The notes below the pieces were generated by a model. The model did not search any database, was not told the DNA's origin, and was given only the letters and a program-made list of their open reading frames with translations. This document shows positions 9,711 through 17,942 of a stretch of DNA of 32,260 bases, piece after piece. The DNA lies in IMG/VR virus record IMGVR_UViG_3300003321_000433, positions 1 through 32,260 of that record; one strand, given 5' to 3'. The first letter of the stretch is position 1, and the number at the start of each line of letters is the position of its first letter. A program made the translations under genes and the position numbers. This stretch comes from a virus.

Positions 9711-9995
9711 TTATGGTGTTGTATTTACAGATCTCCAAAGCGCATTTCCTGCTTTTATCTGCCATACTTGTAACTCATTCGTAGTAGTATTGTATATCAT
9801 TTGCCCTAGCTGTGGCGACTGAATTGTGTTTCTTTGAGCAGTTGTCACTTGAGGAACAAACATTCCGTATTGACCTAAATATCCCGCTAATGTCTGACCA
9901 AAAGTAGATATCCATGCAATCCATATATCACTCATTAGATTGCCAGGTTTTACTAATTCATCATAAATTGGTGGTCCATCAAAATCAGCAGCCAT
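9711..9995 (-). CDS. Small virion-associated protein with fibre-type motif
   Basis: 94 residues. The C-terminal half carries QVTTAQRNTIQSPQLGQMIY followed by NTTTNELQVW, the same motif type found after each DUF4082-like domain of the long fibre at 343-3429. The N-terminal part (WIAWISTFGQTLAGYLGQYG) is amphipathic. The CCGGAG ribosome site lies inside the stop region of the gp10-like gene, so expression is tied to it. It probably occupies the tail or proximal fibre region of the virion. The exact role is unknown. Confidence 0.72.
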   Translation of the reverse strand: MAADFDGPPIYDELVKPGNLMSDIWIAWISTFGQTLAGYLGQYGMFVPQVTTAQRNTIQSPQLGQMIYNTTTNELQVWQIKAGNALWRSVNTTP

Positions 9996-9997
9996 TT

Positions 9998-12037
9998 CTA
10001 CTCCGGCATTTGCTCAAATACCCACGCAGCTCCAAGCATCACAAAAGGTAATTGATTAAAAAATTCTATTTTTGGAACAAACCCTTGTCCCCTTGGAATA
10101 GTTCCTAATTTTCTCCAAACTGTTCTATAAGTTCTTTCTCCAGTTTGTCCCATGGTTCCTTGAAGTCTATTTCCGTATGTAACACCACCATCTTTTGAAT
10201 AAGAAAGATAAACAATAGGCGTTATGTCATTATTTTCTATAACCTGAACATAATTAACACCACTTGAATCAGTAGTTAAAGTAATAGGAGTTCCAGATAA
10301 TGCATTTGAATAAGTTGTAGCCAACTTTATTTGAGTTGAAGTAAATAAAATTACATAATAAGTAGTAAATGGAGCTAATGGCTGAGGCAAAGATCCAGCA
10401 GAAGTTGAAACCTGAACAGCCTTTCCTGTAAATAAATCACTTGTACTATTCATGATTAATATATCAGGAAATGTAAGTATATCAGTCGAGAATTCTTCAA
10501 AAAAATCCTCTGTCGTATCTTGACCTTGAACCAAGTCTAAGTGGAATCTATCAATTCTTAATCGTTTGTACTCAGAAGAAGTGATCGATTTTCCTATCCT
10601 TATTCTAGGAATATTTTCACCAGCATTAGTAACAACATTAGGGTCCACTCTATATAGAATATGTGTCTCATAATTTCCGTAATAATTGTTCCCATCAAAA
10701 TATGCATGTGTCTGCGCAGGGTGTCTATTACCATCAAGAACTTGCTCTTCATGCCAGTTCTGATCGCCACTATTAGGATTAGACATCGTAACATTATAAA
10801 CATATGTATGATTAGCCGCTGTAAAGTTTAATCTGTAAAATATTATTCCATTCTCTTTAATCAATATACCAGTAGCATCACTTATCTCATGTTCAGCAGC
10901 ATGTTGCGCAAAGTCATAGTCTAATGCTCTTGTGCTAACAGCCATAGCCTGCGCACCAACGACCATTTGAACAGAGCTTTGGCCATCCTTGTCTTGAGAC
11001 AAGAAAAACATCATGTCAAAACCTACTCTAATGCTTCCAATAGCAGGTGTTCCAAATTCAATTAATAATGAATTATTACGCCTAAATGGTAAATTTGTAC
11101 CTAAACCAGCGTTTTCCCATACTTCTGTATAATTTTCACTAAACAAAAATAATCTACGATGCAATGTTCTACATGCAACAATATTACCTGGATGTGATGT
11201 TATTGATCCAAACTGCAATTGACCTTGTTGAGTAATTGTCTGAGTTCCAACGCCAACGGTCGTTAACTGAATAGCAGCACCGCCTTTTGTTGCTGATACT
11301 TGAATAGTATTAGTTCCACTATTAACAGCAACTACATAATAAATATCACCAGCAACCAATGGAGCAGGCAAAGTACCTGTAGTTGAAAATATAACTGGAG
11401 TTCCAATCTGATAATATGCCCATGCACCCGCATTTGTTAATGTAATATCAAAAGTAGGTGGTCCAACCACTGTAAAATCATTAACACCATTACTCCAAAT
11501 CAATCCATTATTAAAACTTGATAAGTAGAAATTATTCGTTCCACCATCAGCTACAACAAAAAAACCATCTAAATAAGTTACATCAATAGGATTAGCCGGA
11601 AATGCAGGATCAGTTATTTGTAAAAATGTAGAGTCTTGTACATCATATATCCAACCATCAGATCCATCTACTAAAATAATCTGAAACTGATTTGCATCTA
11701 TTCCAACGTAACCCGTAGTTCCATTTATATTTCCTAATAAAGTTGCTGTTTGACCAGGAACAATAGTATTTATTCTATAAACACTATTTCCGATAACGCA
11801 TATCATTATTGGGTTACTATTAGCATATTTGTAAGAAAATTGACCTCTAAAACCACCAGATCCAATGGATGGAAATATAACTTGTTCATCATTTATTCCA
11901 GACGTAGGAATAAGAGTTCTAGGTTTCTTACCCAAAGGATCAATATATTCAAACATATTAATCGTGCGCTCAGCATCAATATTCGTATAACGCTGATTAT
12001 TGTAAGATCCAACAATTTCGTAATCTGTCCAAGACAT
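9998..12037 (-). CDS. P22 gp10-like head-completion / packaged DNA stabilisation protein
   Basis: 679 residues against 472 for P22 gp10. The start (YNNQRYTNIDAERTINMFEY), the central FxSITSHPGNIVACRTLHRRLFLFSENYTEVWEN-type stretch at about 275-308, and FFLSQDKDGQSSVQMVVG at 344-361 are typical of the phage stabilisation family (Phage_stabilise). The protein forms the tail hub that seals the head and plugs packaged DNA. Two segments look like insertions of one beta domain: about 195-270 and 519-600. Each has the pattern LPxPLxxxxxYYV, then xTxIQ/K(V/L), xxxA, (I/T)xLTT; removing both leaves a protein close to P22 length. The ribosome site is weak, and its ATG follows the upstream stop by two bases, which suggests coupled translation. 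Confidence 0.88.
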   Translation of the reverse strand: MSWTDYEIVGSYNNQRYTNIDAERTINMFEYIDPLGKKPRTLIPTSGINDEQVIFPSIGSGGFRGQFSYKYANSNPIMICVIGNSVYRINTIVPGQTATLLGNINGTTGYVGIDANQFQIILVDGSDGWIYDVQDSTFLQITDPAFPANPIDVTYLDGFFVVADGGTNNFYLSSFNNGLIWSNGVNDFTVVGPPTFDITLTNAGAWAYYQIGTPVIFSTTGTLPAPLVAGDIYYVVAVNSGTNTIQVSATKGGAAIQLTTVGVGTQTITQQGQLQFGSITSHPGNIVACRTLHRRLFLFSENYTEVWENAGLGTNLPFRRNNSLLIEFGTPAIGSIRVGFDMMFFLSQDKDGQSSVQMVVGAQAMAVSTRALDYDFAQHAAEHEISDATGILIKENGIIFYRLNFTAANHTYVYNVTMSNPNSGDQNWHEEQVLDGNRHPAQTHAYFDGNNYYGNYETHILYRVDPNVVTNAGENIPRIRIGKSITSSEYKRLRIDRFHLDLVQGQDTTEDFFEEFSTDILTFPDILIMNSTSDLFTGKAVQVSTSAGSLPQPLAPFTTYYVILFTSTQIKLATTYSNALSGTPITLTTDSSGVNYVQVIENNDITPIVYLSYSKDGGVTYGNRLQGTMGQTGERTYRTVWRKLGTIPRGQGFVPKIEFFNQLPFVMLGAAWVFEQMPE

Positions 12038-12039
12038 AA

Positions 12040-12777
12040 TTAATAAGCCAATATATTTGGCCAGTAAAACGGCTCTGGCGCATTCATGGTGACCGATGGA
12101 CGGATTGTTAAATCTGTTTCATTAGCATTCTTCAAAGTGCTGATATAATCCTGATACTTTTCCTCAGCAGTTTCATTCCAATTACCTGATGGATAATAAG
12201 ATCTAAATTCCCTAGCTAATGAATATTTTAAAAATCCATAATAAAAAGGTGGTAATGCAGTCAAATCTTGGTTTGCAGTGAGAGAATTAATCATGACCTT
12301 AGCTTGCAATATGCAAGGATATGGCTGATCAGGCGCTGGATAAAGAGTAACAAAAGATTCCGTGGCTTGTTTATTTAGAAATATGAAGCCAGGGCGCGCC
12401 AAAAGATTTTGCAATCTTACTACATTATTGTAAGTAGCCTTATTAATGATTCGCAAAGGATATACAATCGGCTCAGAAGCCAATGGCTGAACAATATAAT
12501 TAGCAAATTGCAGATCAACTACTCGATCAGCATTAATATCAGCAGGGACAATGTCAGAGATGCTGTATGTATCTTGTCCAACTACCATTGTGAAGTTGAG
12601 AGTAGTTAAATATGGGACATAAATACTATCTGCATCAAATCCATCAAGAATCTCATTAAGAATCTCTAATCCAGAAGAAAGCATAAATGAATCAGGGGCT
12701 TCACCAACCCCTAATTCACCTAATAGATAAAGAGAATTTATAATCAGATCATTCGTTGTCCGTGTGACTTGGGTCAT
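12040..12777 (-). CDS. P22 gp4-like head-tail adaptor
   Basis: 245 residues. The N-terminal helices (TTNDLIINSLYLLGELGVGE ... EILNEILDGFDAD) and the motif GFLKYSLAREFRSYYP near residue 185 match the gp4-like adaptor family of short-tailed phages, which binds under the portal as a ring and connects it to gp10. P22 gp4 is 166 residues, so this version is longer, as in many environmental podoviruses. An AGGGGAG site precedes the ATG. It lies directly upstream of gp10-like in transcription order, the same order as in P22 (4 then 10). Confidence 0.82.
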   Translation of the reverse strand: MTQVTRTTNDLIINSLYLLGELGVGEAPDSFMLSSGLEILNEILDGFDADSIYVPYLTTLNFTMVVGQDTYSISDIVPADINADRVVDLQFANYIVQPLASEPIVYPLRIINKATYNNVVRLQNLLARPGFIFLNKQATESFVTLYPAPDQPYPCILQAKVMINSLTANQDLTALPPFYYGFLKYSLAREFRSYYPSGNWNETAEEKYQDYISTLKNANETDLTIRPSVTMNAPEPFYWPNILAY

Positions 12778-12803
12778 AATCTCCCCTCACGCAATGACCA
12801 AAA

Positions 12804-13070
12804 CTATTTAACTGGATAAGCTTTTTTATCTAATCCAGCAGTTAATTCTCTACCAAATGATTGAGCATGCTCACCATCAGAAATCATACAAGAATCAAAA
12901 TTCATGTATCTTTCTTCTAAATTAGGAGCTTTTGCACCCATAACTGCCGTCATCGCTTGATGCTCCCTCACAAATGCGTTGTTCCCCATGTGTGCCGATT
13001 CCATCATCTTTTGACGAGAGTTTGCTCTTACGTTTTCTCGGCTTTTCAGCTTGCTGTATCCGTCGTTCAT
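12804..13070 (-). CDS. Small structural-operon protein overlapping its upstream neighbour
   Basis: 88 residues. AGGA lies 6 bases before the ATG at 13068-13070, a proper start although it sits inside the preceding gene in another frame. The sequence is polar and well-composed (MNDGYSKLKSRENVRANSRQ, NNAFVREHQAMTAVMGAKAP, NFDSCMISDGEHAQSFGRELT). I know no function. It is placed between the coat gene and the gp4-like gene, so a small virion or assembly role is plausible. The first 149 bases are shared with the gene at 12922-13197. The good ribosome site and protein-like composition argue it is real. Confidence 0.68.
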   Translation of the reverse strand: MNDGYSKLKSRENVRANSRQKMMESAHMGNNAFVREHQAMTAVMGAKAPNLEERYMNFDSCMISDGEHAQSFGRELTAGLDKKAYPVK

Positions 13071-13197
13071 AGTCTTTCCTCAATTGTTTAGCTTCATTAG
13101 GTGTATCAAACCACGTCCCTGTTGCTAGTAAACTTACTCTTTCCTCATCACTTACTACTTTCATCTTTTCAACTGGATGATAAACACAATTTAACAT
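12922..13197 (-). CDS. Small phage protein downstream of coat gene
   Basis: 91 residues with GAGG about 7 bases before the ATG. The first 60 residues (YHPVEKMKVVSDEERVSLLA, TGTWFDTPNEAKQLRK) match a widespread small phage protein type that begins with YHP and carries a WFD(T/S)P motif. It often follows coat genes; its function is unknown. The last 28 residues (DDGIGTHGEQRICEGASSDD...) look less natural and are read from DNA that also encodes the start of the next gene in another frame. The true product could use the full length, or the 3' end may have been extended by mutation. Confidence 0.68.
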   Translation of the reverse strand: MLNCVYHPVEKMKVVSDEERVSLLATGTWFDTPNEAKQLRKDYERRIQQAEKPRKRKSKLSSKDDGIGTHGEQRICEGASSDDGSYGCKSS

Positions 13198-13215
13198 CAG
13201 GGACCTCTTTAAATA

Positions 13216-14427
13216 TTACGATAATAACTTCACTGCATATTGGGGGTGCCATTTGAAACCGCATAGCAAGTCAATACGCATATAGTTTTGGTATCCCAAA
13301 ATATCACCACTTTGAGTAACAGCTAGTGATAATCCTGTTTCAGGATCTACAGCAACCGATGTATAAGGAACTTGTAATTTATACAAAGGAGGACAAACAA
13401 TATCCAATCCACGTGATGGATAAGCTACGTTCACATTGTAACTTGGTACCATGGTAACCGCAGCGTTGTTAGGTATAGCATTAGATACGTTTTGTAAAGG
13501 TGAAGAAGTTGAGCTAATAATCGTTGGATTAACTTGAACAGTGATGTTACCACCAGCATCGGAGCTCGCAGGAGCAGTAACCACAAACTGCATGTTCTGA
13601 CCAGTAGAAGCTCTAGAAATTGGGTTAACACTAAATACACCAGCAATAGAAATTAAGTCACCAGGTAAGAAGTAGTTAGAAACGCTTGCTGTTGCTCCAT
13701 CCATTACAATAGTGTTACCAGAAGCTACTGCACCATTAACTAACAAAGCATCACCAGGGAAGTTCGTTGGACCAGCGCCAGCAACGTGCTGAACAATGTT
13801 CTGAGATTGGAAAATATCAAAGTAAGATAAATGACCAATAGCTGATTGACGAACAATTTCTTCGTTAAATACTGGAGTAAATTGGTTCAATAAAGCGCCT
13901 TTCAAGGAAGATCCATCTCGTGGAGTCATAGCTAAATAAGCATCCATTGAGATGTTAACACCTTGTTCAATCAATTTAGTACCAGCTAAATCTACTGTGG
14001 TAAAGCTATTGATTGGAGTACCAGCGGTACCAGTAAAGAAATATAGATCTTGTTCAGCAGCTGCGCAAATATCACGTTCCATTTGAGAAATGATGTTTTG
14101 TATAGCTGGCTGAATAAACATACGAGAAAAATCTTCGATTCTTAAAGTTAAATCTTGTACAGTGTAAGCAATCAAAGCGTGATATTGGTGAGCAACTGTA
14201 ATAGTTTCAACCGTTTCAATGATATCTTGAGGGGTTGCAGTTGATCCATCACCAACAATAAAGTTATTTTGTCTACGAACTTGTAAAGTATCACCAATTT
14301 TATAGCCTGATGAAGTGAAATCATCTTGGTAAATACGAGATGCAGTCATGACAAACGGCGCATTGTTAGCAAACATCGCAAGAGCCGTATTACTTACGAG
14401 TTGCGTGGTAATAAATTGATTAGCCAT
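13216..14427 (-). CDS. Major capsid (coat) protein, P22 gp5-like
   Basis: 403 residues with GGAG 7 bases upstream of the ATG. The N-terminal pattern ITTQLVSNTALAMFANNAPF, then FTSSGYKIGDTLQVRRQNNF and VGDGSTATPQDIIE, and the block TVAHQYHALIAYTVQDLTLR are typical of the P22 coat family (HK97 fold; P22 gp5 is 430 residues). The middle of the protein (about 235-330) is beta-rich and Ser/Thr/Asn-rich and may be the counterpart of the P22 insertion domain. It follows the scaffold in transcription order, as in P22 (1, 8, 5). High G+C in its codons relative to the early genes agrees with high expression. Confidence 0.93.
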   Translation of the reverse strand: MANQFITTQLVSNTALAMFANNAPFVMTASRIYQDDFTSSGYKIGDTLQVRRQNNFIVGDGSTATPQDIIETVETITVAHQYHALIAYTVQDLTLRIEDFSRMFIQPAIQNIISQMERDICAAAEQDLYFFTGTAGTPINSFTTVDLAGTKLIEQGVNISMDAYLAMTPRDGSSLKGALLNQFTPVFNEEIVRQSAIGHLSYFDIFQSQNIVQHVAGAGPTNFPGDALLVNGAVASGNTIVMDGATASVSNYFLPGDLISIAGVFSVNPISRASTGQNMQFVVTAPASSDAGGNITVQVNPTIISSTSSPLQNVSNAIPNNAAVTMVPSYNVNVAYPSRGLDIVCPPLYKLQVPYTSVAVDPETGLSLAVTQSGDILGYQNYMRIDLLCGFKWHPQYAVKLLS

Positions 14428-14446
14428 TGTTAAACTCCAAATTTAA

Positions 14447-15253
14447 TTAGTAAGACCAATTCTTTCCGCCACTCTTCATCTTTGATCGAAGATCACTAAC
14501 GGAAGTATTTTCATTGACGCCGCGAGATACCACAGGATTATTCTTAATTTGACCCAATGGCTTGGCATTACTGTGAGGAGATTGGCTCTTTCCATTATTG
14601 CCACTCATCAAAGCAACAGACATTCTCACGACTTCTTTTGCTTGTTCTAATGGGTGGAGTTCAGATAACCTTTTTAATTTATCTCTGTCTTTGCCTAAGT
14701 GATATAAAACATCATCAGGATTATCTACAAGTAAAGCTGCATCTCGAATGGCATCTGTATAAGGAGCATCATTTGATCTAACAATGTCATCAAAATCCTC
14801 ATATTTACTTGATGCATTATCTAATCTGTCTTGAAGACTTTGATACTGTTTATGAACATGCTGCATTCTCTCTGCTTCTTTAGCCTTTTGCTCTTGAATC
14901 TTTTGTAATTCCATCGCACGGCTAACTGCTTTATAGATTTGATCATCCATACCTGGTTCAACTTGTGAAGTATATGGATTCATACCTTCTTGTGCATACT
15001 GCGGTTCAGGACGAGATCCTAAATGCGCACGCATTTCATCTAATTGTTGCTGCATTCTTCTCATTTCCTTTTTATGACGTTTTTCCTGCATGCCTAAACG
15101 CTTCTTAGCCACATCAGGTAAATCATCTCTTTCAGGTTCATCAGGATGCTCAGCAGCAGATATAGCAATTTCTTCTGGGTTTCCTAATGACGCATTTACC
15201 GCTTCTTCTAACCCTTCTTTTGCTTCACTCGACATTTCTTGAGATTGGTTCAT
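14447..15253 (-). CDS. Scaffolding protein, P22 gp8-like
   Basis: 268 residues against 303 in P22. It is highly charged and helical: an acidic N-terminus, a Lys/Arg/Met/Gln-rich coiled region (RLGMQEKRHKKEMRRMQQQL, 53-72), a second helical part (RAMELQKIQEQKAKEAERMQ), and a basic C-terminus (DLRSKMKSGGKNWSY) in the place where P22 gp8 binds coat protein. Scaffolds guide coat assembly and leave before DNA entry. The gene lies between portal and coat as expected. Its ribosome site GGAG is about 10 bases from the ATG and is preceded by a run of hairpins that may limit or protect its message. Confidence 0.88.
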   Translation of the reverse strand: MNQSQEMSSEAKEGLEEAVNASLGNPEEIAISAAEHPDEPERDDLPDVAKKRLGMQEKRHKKEMRRMQQQLDEMRAHLGSRPEPQYAQEGMNPYTSQVEPGMDDQIYKAVSRAMELQKIQEQKAKEAERMQHVHKQYQSLQDRLDNASSKYEDFDDIVRSNDAPYTDAIRDAALLVDNPDDVLYHLGKDRDKLKRLSELHPLEQAKEVVRMSVALMSGNNGKSQSPHSNAKPLGQIKNNPVVSRGVNENTSVSDLRSKMKSGGKNWSY

Positions 15254-15272
15254 CTTTTATAAACTCCAAACT

Positions 15273-15421
15273 GGCAATTAATGATTGCCCCGAAGGTGCG
15301 GCCCTTCGTAAGCCAGAAAATAACAGAATTGGCCAAAATTCTGTTATAAAAATTGTACTAATATATCTCAAATGCCGAAAGGTACACCGGTATAGCATAT
15401 TTATCTTTATGCTATACCGGT
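15273..15421 (-). promoter_or_regulatory. Cluster of four inverted repeats between portal and scaffold genes
   Basis: In the 183-base gap four inverted repeats stand in a row. They are GGCAAT/ATTGCC (15273-15289), CGAAGG/CCTTCG (15291-15308), TAACAGAATT/AATTCTGTTA (15321-15346) and ACCGGTATAGCATA/TATGCTATACCGGT (15386-15421, 14 bp perfect, 8-nt loop). The last one overlaps a 14-base palindrome, CTATACCGGTATAG, at 15412-15425. Read on the minus strand they lie just after the portal stop and before the scaffold start. They may serve as RNA processing, stability or attenuation elements, or as protein-binding DNA sites. I see no convincing promoter here. Confidence 0.6.
15317..15346 (-). terminator. 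Possible intrinsic terminator/attenuator after portal gene
   Basis: On the minus strand a perfect 10-bp stem (arms at 15321-15330 and 15337-15346, 6-nt loop) is followed at once by TTTTCTGG. The stem is A/T-rich and the T tract short, so termination may be partial. That would let portal be made in lower amount than scaffold and coat only if a further promoter lies downstream, which I did not find. Confidence 0.4.
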
Positions 15422-15436
15422 ATAGTAGGAGGGGAT

Positions 15437-17599
15437 TTATTGAGGGGATTTTTGAGAGGATTTATGCAAATCTGAAACTATTTTAGCAATCTTGGCAGTG
15501 TAATCTAACTCAGCTTTCTTATGATCTAATCCATGAGCTATCATCGATTTTTGTATATTAGCTTGATGATCATAAATATTAAGCTCACTATCCATCTGTG
15601 CCTTTTGAGCTTGCAATAATAATTCAGCTTTCTCTAATTCCAATTTCTGCATCTTCAAATCTAATTCTTTTTGCTTACTTTGTAAGTCAGCTTGCTTAAG
15701 TTGCATCTCCATTTGCATAGCCATTTCTTGAGGAGAAGGTGGCTGAGGAGGTAATTCTTTTCCTTCTTCTTTAGCCAAAATCTGTGGCGGAACAAGTGTT
15801 TTAAATCTATCCGCAATTTGCTGCATATATTGCACATCAAGATTCTTAGCCCAAAGATCAGCAATAAGCGGAAAGGTTTGAGGATTAGCCGCAAGAGTTT
15901 GTTGGAAAAATTCCAAAGCCATTTCTTTTTGTACCGCAAAGCTTGGACCTGTATCAAGTTCAATATCATAATCACCGTACTCTATTTTATTTTCTATCGA
16001 TCCATCAGACATTGATTTGTTCAAAACAACAGATTCCGTTCTGCCATCTTTTTTAGAAATAACCATGTGACGCTCATCTTCACCAACAATATAAGGCAAT
16101 AAGTCAAGAACAACTCTTCCACCTTGCTCAATGGATTGATTTAAATTATCCATGTAAACATAAGTTGCCATTGATCCTTCCATCTTTCTTTCACGACGAG
16201 CTTTTCCTGATATATCTCTACCTTGTATTTCTTGAGATTCTGAATATCCTAATATTTCACGAAGATCCTGAGATCCGCGTTGAAATTGAGATAATAATTC
16301 ATTAGAAAGTTGCCAAGCTGGTTGCTTAGTAGGCATTTGTCCTGTTTTAGGATCAGGTTTAGCAATTAATATACCCATCTGTAATTCAGGATTACGCCAT
16401 TGCTGCTCTTGTCCAATGATATTGTCCGGAGTTCCTAACCATTGTTCTCGTCTACGATTCTTAATTTCTGTCGCAATTTCGGAACCAACATAGTTAATAA
16501 ACTTCTGAGCATCACGTGCTTCATGAATAAAACTACGCGTATATTGGCGACCTTCAATGAAATGAGAGTTTCCATCAACATAAATAATAGGAAGATACTT
16601 AGATGGCCATTCAGAAAACTCTATGATTCGATCTTTAATCAATCTATAATGCATTATCCTGTAATCTTGCGTATGCCTTTCTCCAACCACTCTAGGAATC
16701 ATATCTAATATTGCCTGACCAACAATACCACCTGATTCCAAGCTTTGAGCAGCCAATTCTTTTTGTTTCTTTATATCTTTCTGCATCTCTTCCCATTGAC
16801 CTTCCGTAACTGCTTGTCCATTAGAAAGCTTAAGCAATTTAACAGGAAACCATTCCTTAACATAATAATCGCATACAATAATGGTATCTCGAGTTTCCCA
16901 TTGAAAGTCTAGAAACATACGTGGATCAGCATAAGAAACAGGATTAAAAATGTAAGGATAAGTTGCAGAAAACTCTTCTCGACTCATCACATATTGATAA
17001 GAACAGTAGTCACCATCACCTTTATGAGGTTTTACGCCAGCAGGATCCCATGCGCATTTAGTTGGATCAGATATTAACCTATACTTAATAACTCTATTGA
17101 ATGACAAAGGAGATTCGTAATCAATATCAACTTGGAAAGCACCCCATCCTAACAATAAAGCTGATTTAAATGCCGTTTGATAAACTAAATCTGTTTCAGA
17201 CCCATAAGCAATGGTTCTAACTAAATCTGCTCTTAAATTTATCGCATCTTGATCTGCTTTACCGGTTAAAGATCTAACCATAAGATCTGGTTTGTTCTTT
17301 CTTTGTTCTCCAACAACTTTATTTACAGGATCAAGCATTTTGTTAAAAGTAAAGCATACTTTAAATAACCTATTAAACTCAGATCTTTCAATTGCAGTCC
17401 ATTGATCACGCAAACAGAAGTTCATATCATCTTTTCCGCGTGTCATGTTTTCATTAAAATAGTTCTGCCAAATGTTTATATTATCTTTTGCTGTAGACAA
17501 AACATCCATTTCATTGATGCCTGCTTCATTAAGCCGCTCAATTCTTCTCTCTTCCATTTCATTAATGTCTTCATTAGACATCTGTGGTGAGGCTGACAT
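15437..17599 (-). CDS. Portal protein, P22 gp1-like
   Basis: 720 residues, nearly the 725 of P22. The N-terminal region (DNINIWQNYFNENMTRGKDD, RDQWTAIERSEFNRLFKVCF, LDPVNKVVGEQRKNKPDLMV) and the middle (GSETDLVYQTAFKSALLLGWGAF in part, HYRLIKDRIIEFSEWP) match the P22-type portal family. The last 110 residues are an almost uninterrupted helix rich in Gln, Lys and Leu (from about 628), which corresponds to the long P22 barrel helices. The dodecamer forms the DNA channel and binds terminase outside. AAGGA precedes the ATG, and the start lies 3 bases after the stop of the upstream 66-residue gene. Confidence 0.94.
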   Translation of the reverse strand: MSASPQMSNEDINEMEERRIERLNEAGINEMDVLSTAKDNINIWQNYFNENMTRGKDDMNFCLRDQWTAIERSEFNRLFKVCFTFNKMLDPVNKVVGEQRKNKPDLMVRSLTGKADQDAINLRADLVRTIAYGSETDLVYQTAFKSALLLGWGAFQVDIDYESPLSFNRVIKYRLISDPTKCAWDPAGVKPHKGDGDYCSYQYVMSREEFSATYPYIFNPVSYADPRMFLDFQWETRDTIIVCDYYVKEWFPVKLLKLSNGQAVTEGQWEEMQKDIKKQKELAAQSLESGGIVGQAILDMIPRVVGERHTQDYRIMHYRLIKDRIIEFSEWPSKYLPIIYVDGNSHFIEGRQYTRSFIHEARDAQKFINYVGSEIATEIKNRRREQWLGTPDNIIGQEQQWRNPELQMGILIAKPDPKTGQMPTKQPAWQLSNELLSQFQRGSQDLREILGYSESQEIQGRDISGKARRERKMEGSMATYVYMDNLNQSIEQGGRVVLDLLPYIVGEDERHMVISKKDGRTESVVLNKSMSDGSIENKIEYGDYDIELDTGPSFAVQKEMALEFFQQTLAANPQTFPLIADLWAKNLDVQYMQQIADRFKTLVPPQILAKEEGKELPPQPPSPQEMAMQMEMQLKQADLQSKQKELDLKMQKLELEKAELLLQAQKAQMDSELNIYDHQANIQKSMIAHGLDHKKAELDYTAKIAKIVSDLHKSSQKSPQ

Positions 17600-17602
17600 A
17601 AC

Positions 17603-17803
17603 TTATCCTTTCTTAGACAATATACAATTCTTTATCAAGTTTAATAATTTATCAGATTTACCTTCTTTTATATAGTCTATTGGTTTTTTTCCACTCATTG
17701 ATCCATTAATAGTATAAAACCATTCAAATGTCTTTTCATTGCTTCCATCAAAATGGTCTTTTATTAAATAAAAACATTCTTGAGATAATGATTTATTGCT
17801 CAT
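17603..17803 (-). CDS. Small protein resembling the ParS/MbcA/Xre antitoxin toxin-binding domain
   Basis: 66 residues. The pattern FEWFYTINGSMSGKKPIDYIKEGKSDKLLNLIKNCI (residues about 26-61; key parts FxW...N..M.GKKPIDYI..G....L...I..I) resembles the C-terminal DUF2384-type domain of Xre/MbcA/ParS antitoxins, which normally reads WL.tpN..L.G..P.d.L..G. That domain binds RES-type toxins. Here it stands alone, without a DNA-binding domain or an adjacent toxin, inside the packaging part of the late operon. It could neutralise a host toxin or be a derived virion protein. The ATG overlaps the upstream stop as TAATG. The family assignment is tentative. Confidence 0.6.
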   Translation of the reverse strand: MSNKSLSQECFYLIKDHFDGSNEKTFEWFYTINGSMSGKKPIDYIKEGKSDKLLNLIKNCILSKKG

Positions 17804-17931
17804 TATTTGTTTTCTTTATATACAGGATATTTTGGTAACGTTCTATCGCTTGGATAAACAAACTTCTGAGGATAATCTTTTGGTGGTTCACTTGGTGCAT
17901 CATAAAATGGAATCTTATCTGCATCTGACAT
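17803..17931 (-). CDS. 42-residue late peptide, unknown
   Basis: The peptide reads MSDADKIPFYDAPSEPP then KDYPQKFVYPSDRTLPKYPV, and is rich in Pro and Tyr. GGAGAG lies 5 bases before the ATG. Its stop overlaps the next start (TAATG), so it is translated with the antitoxin-like gene. There is no recognised domain. The composition suggests an extended, unstructured peptide. Good ribosome site and coupling support reality. Confidence 0.6.
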   Translation of the reverse strand: MSDADKIPFYDAPSEPPKDYPQKFVYPSDRTLPKYPVYKENK

Positions 17932-17942
17932 ATTTTCTCTCC

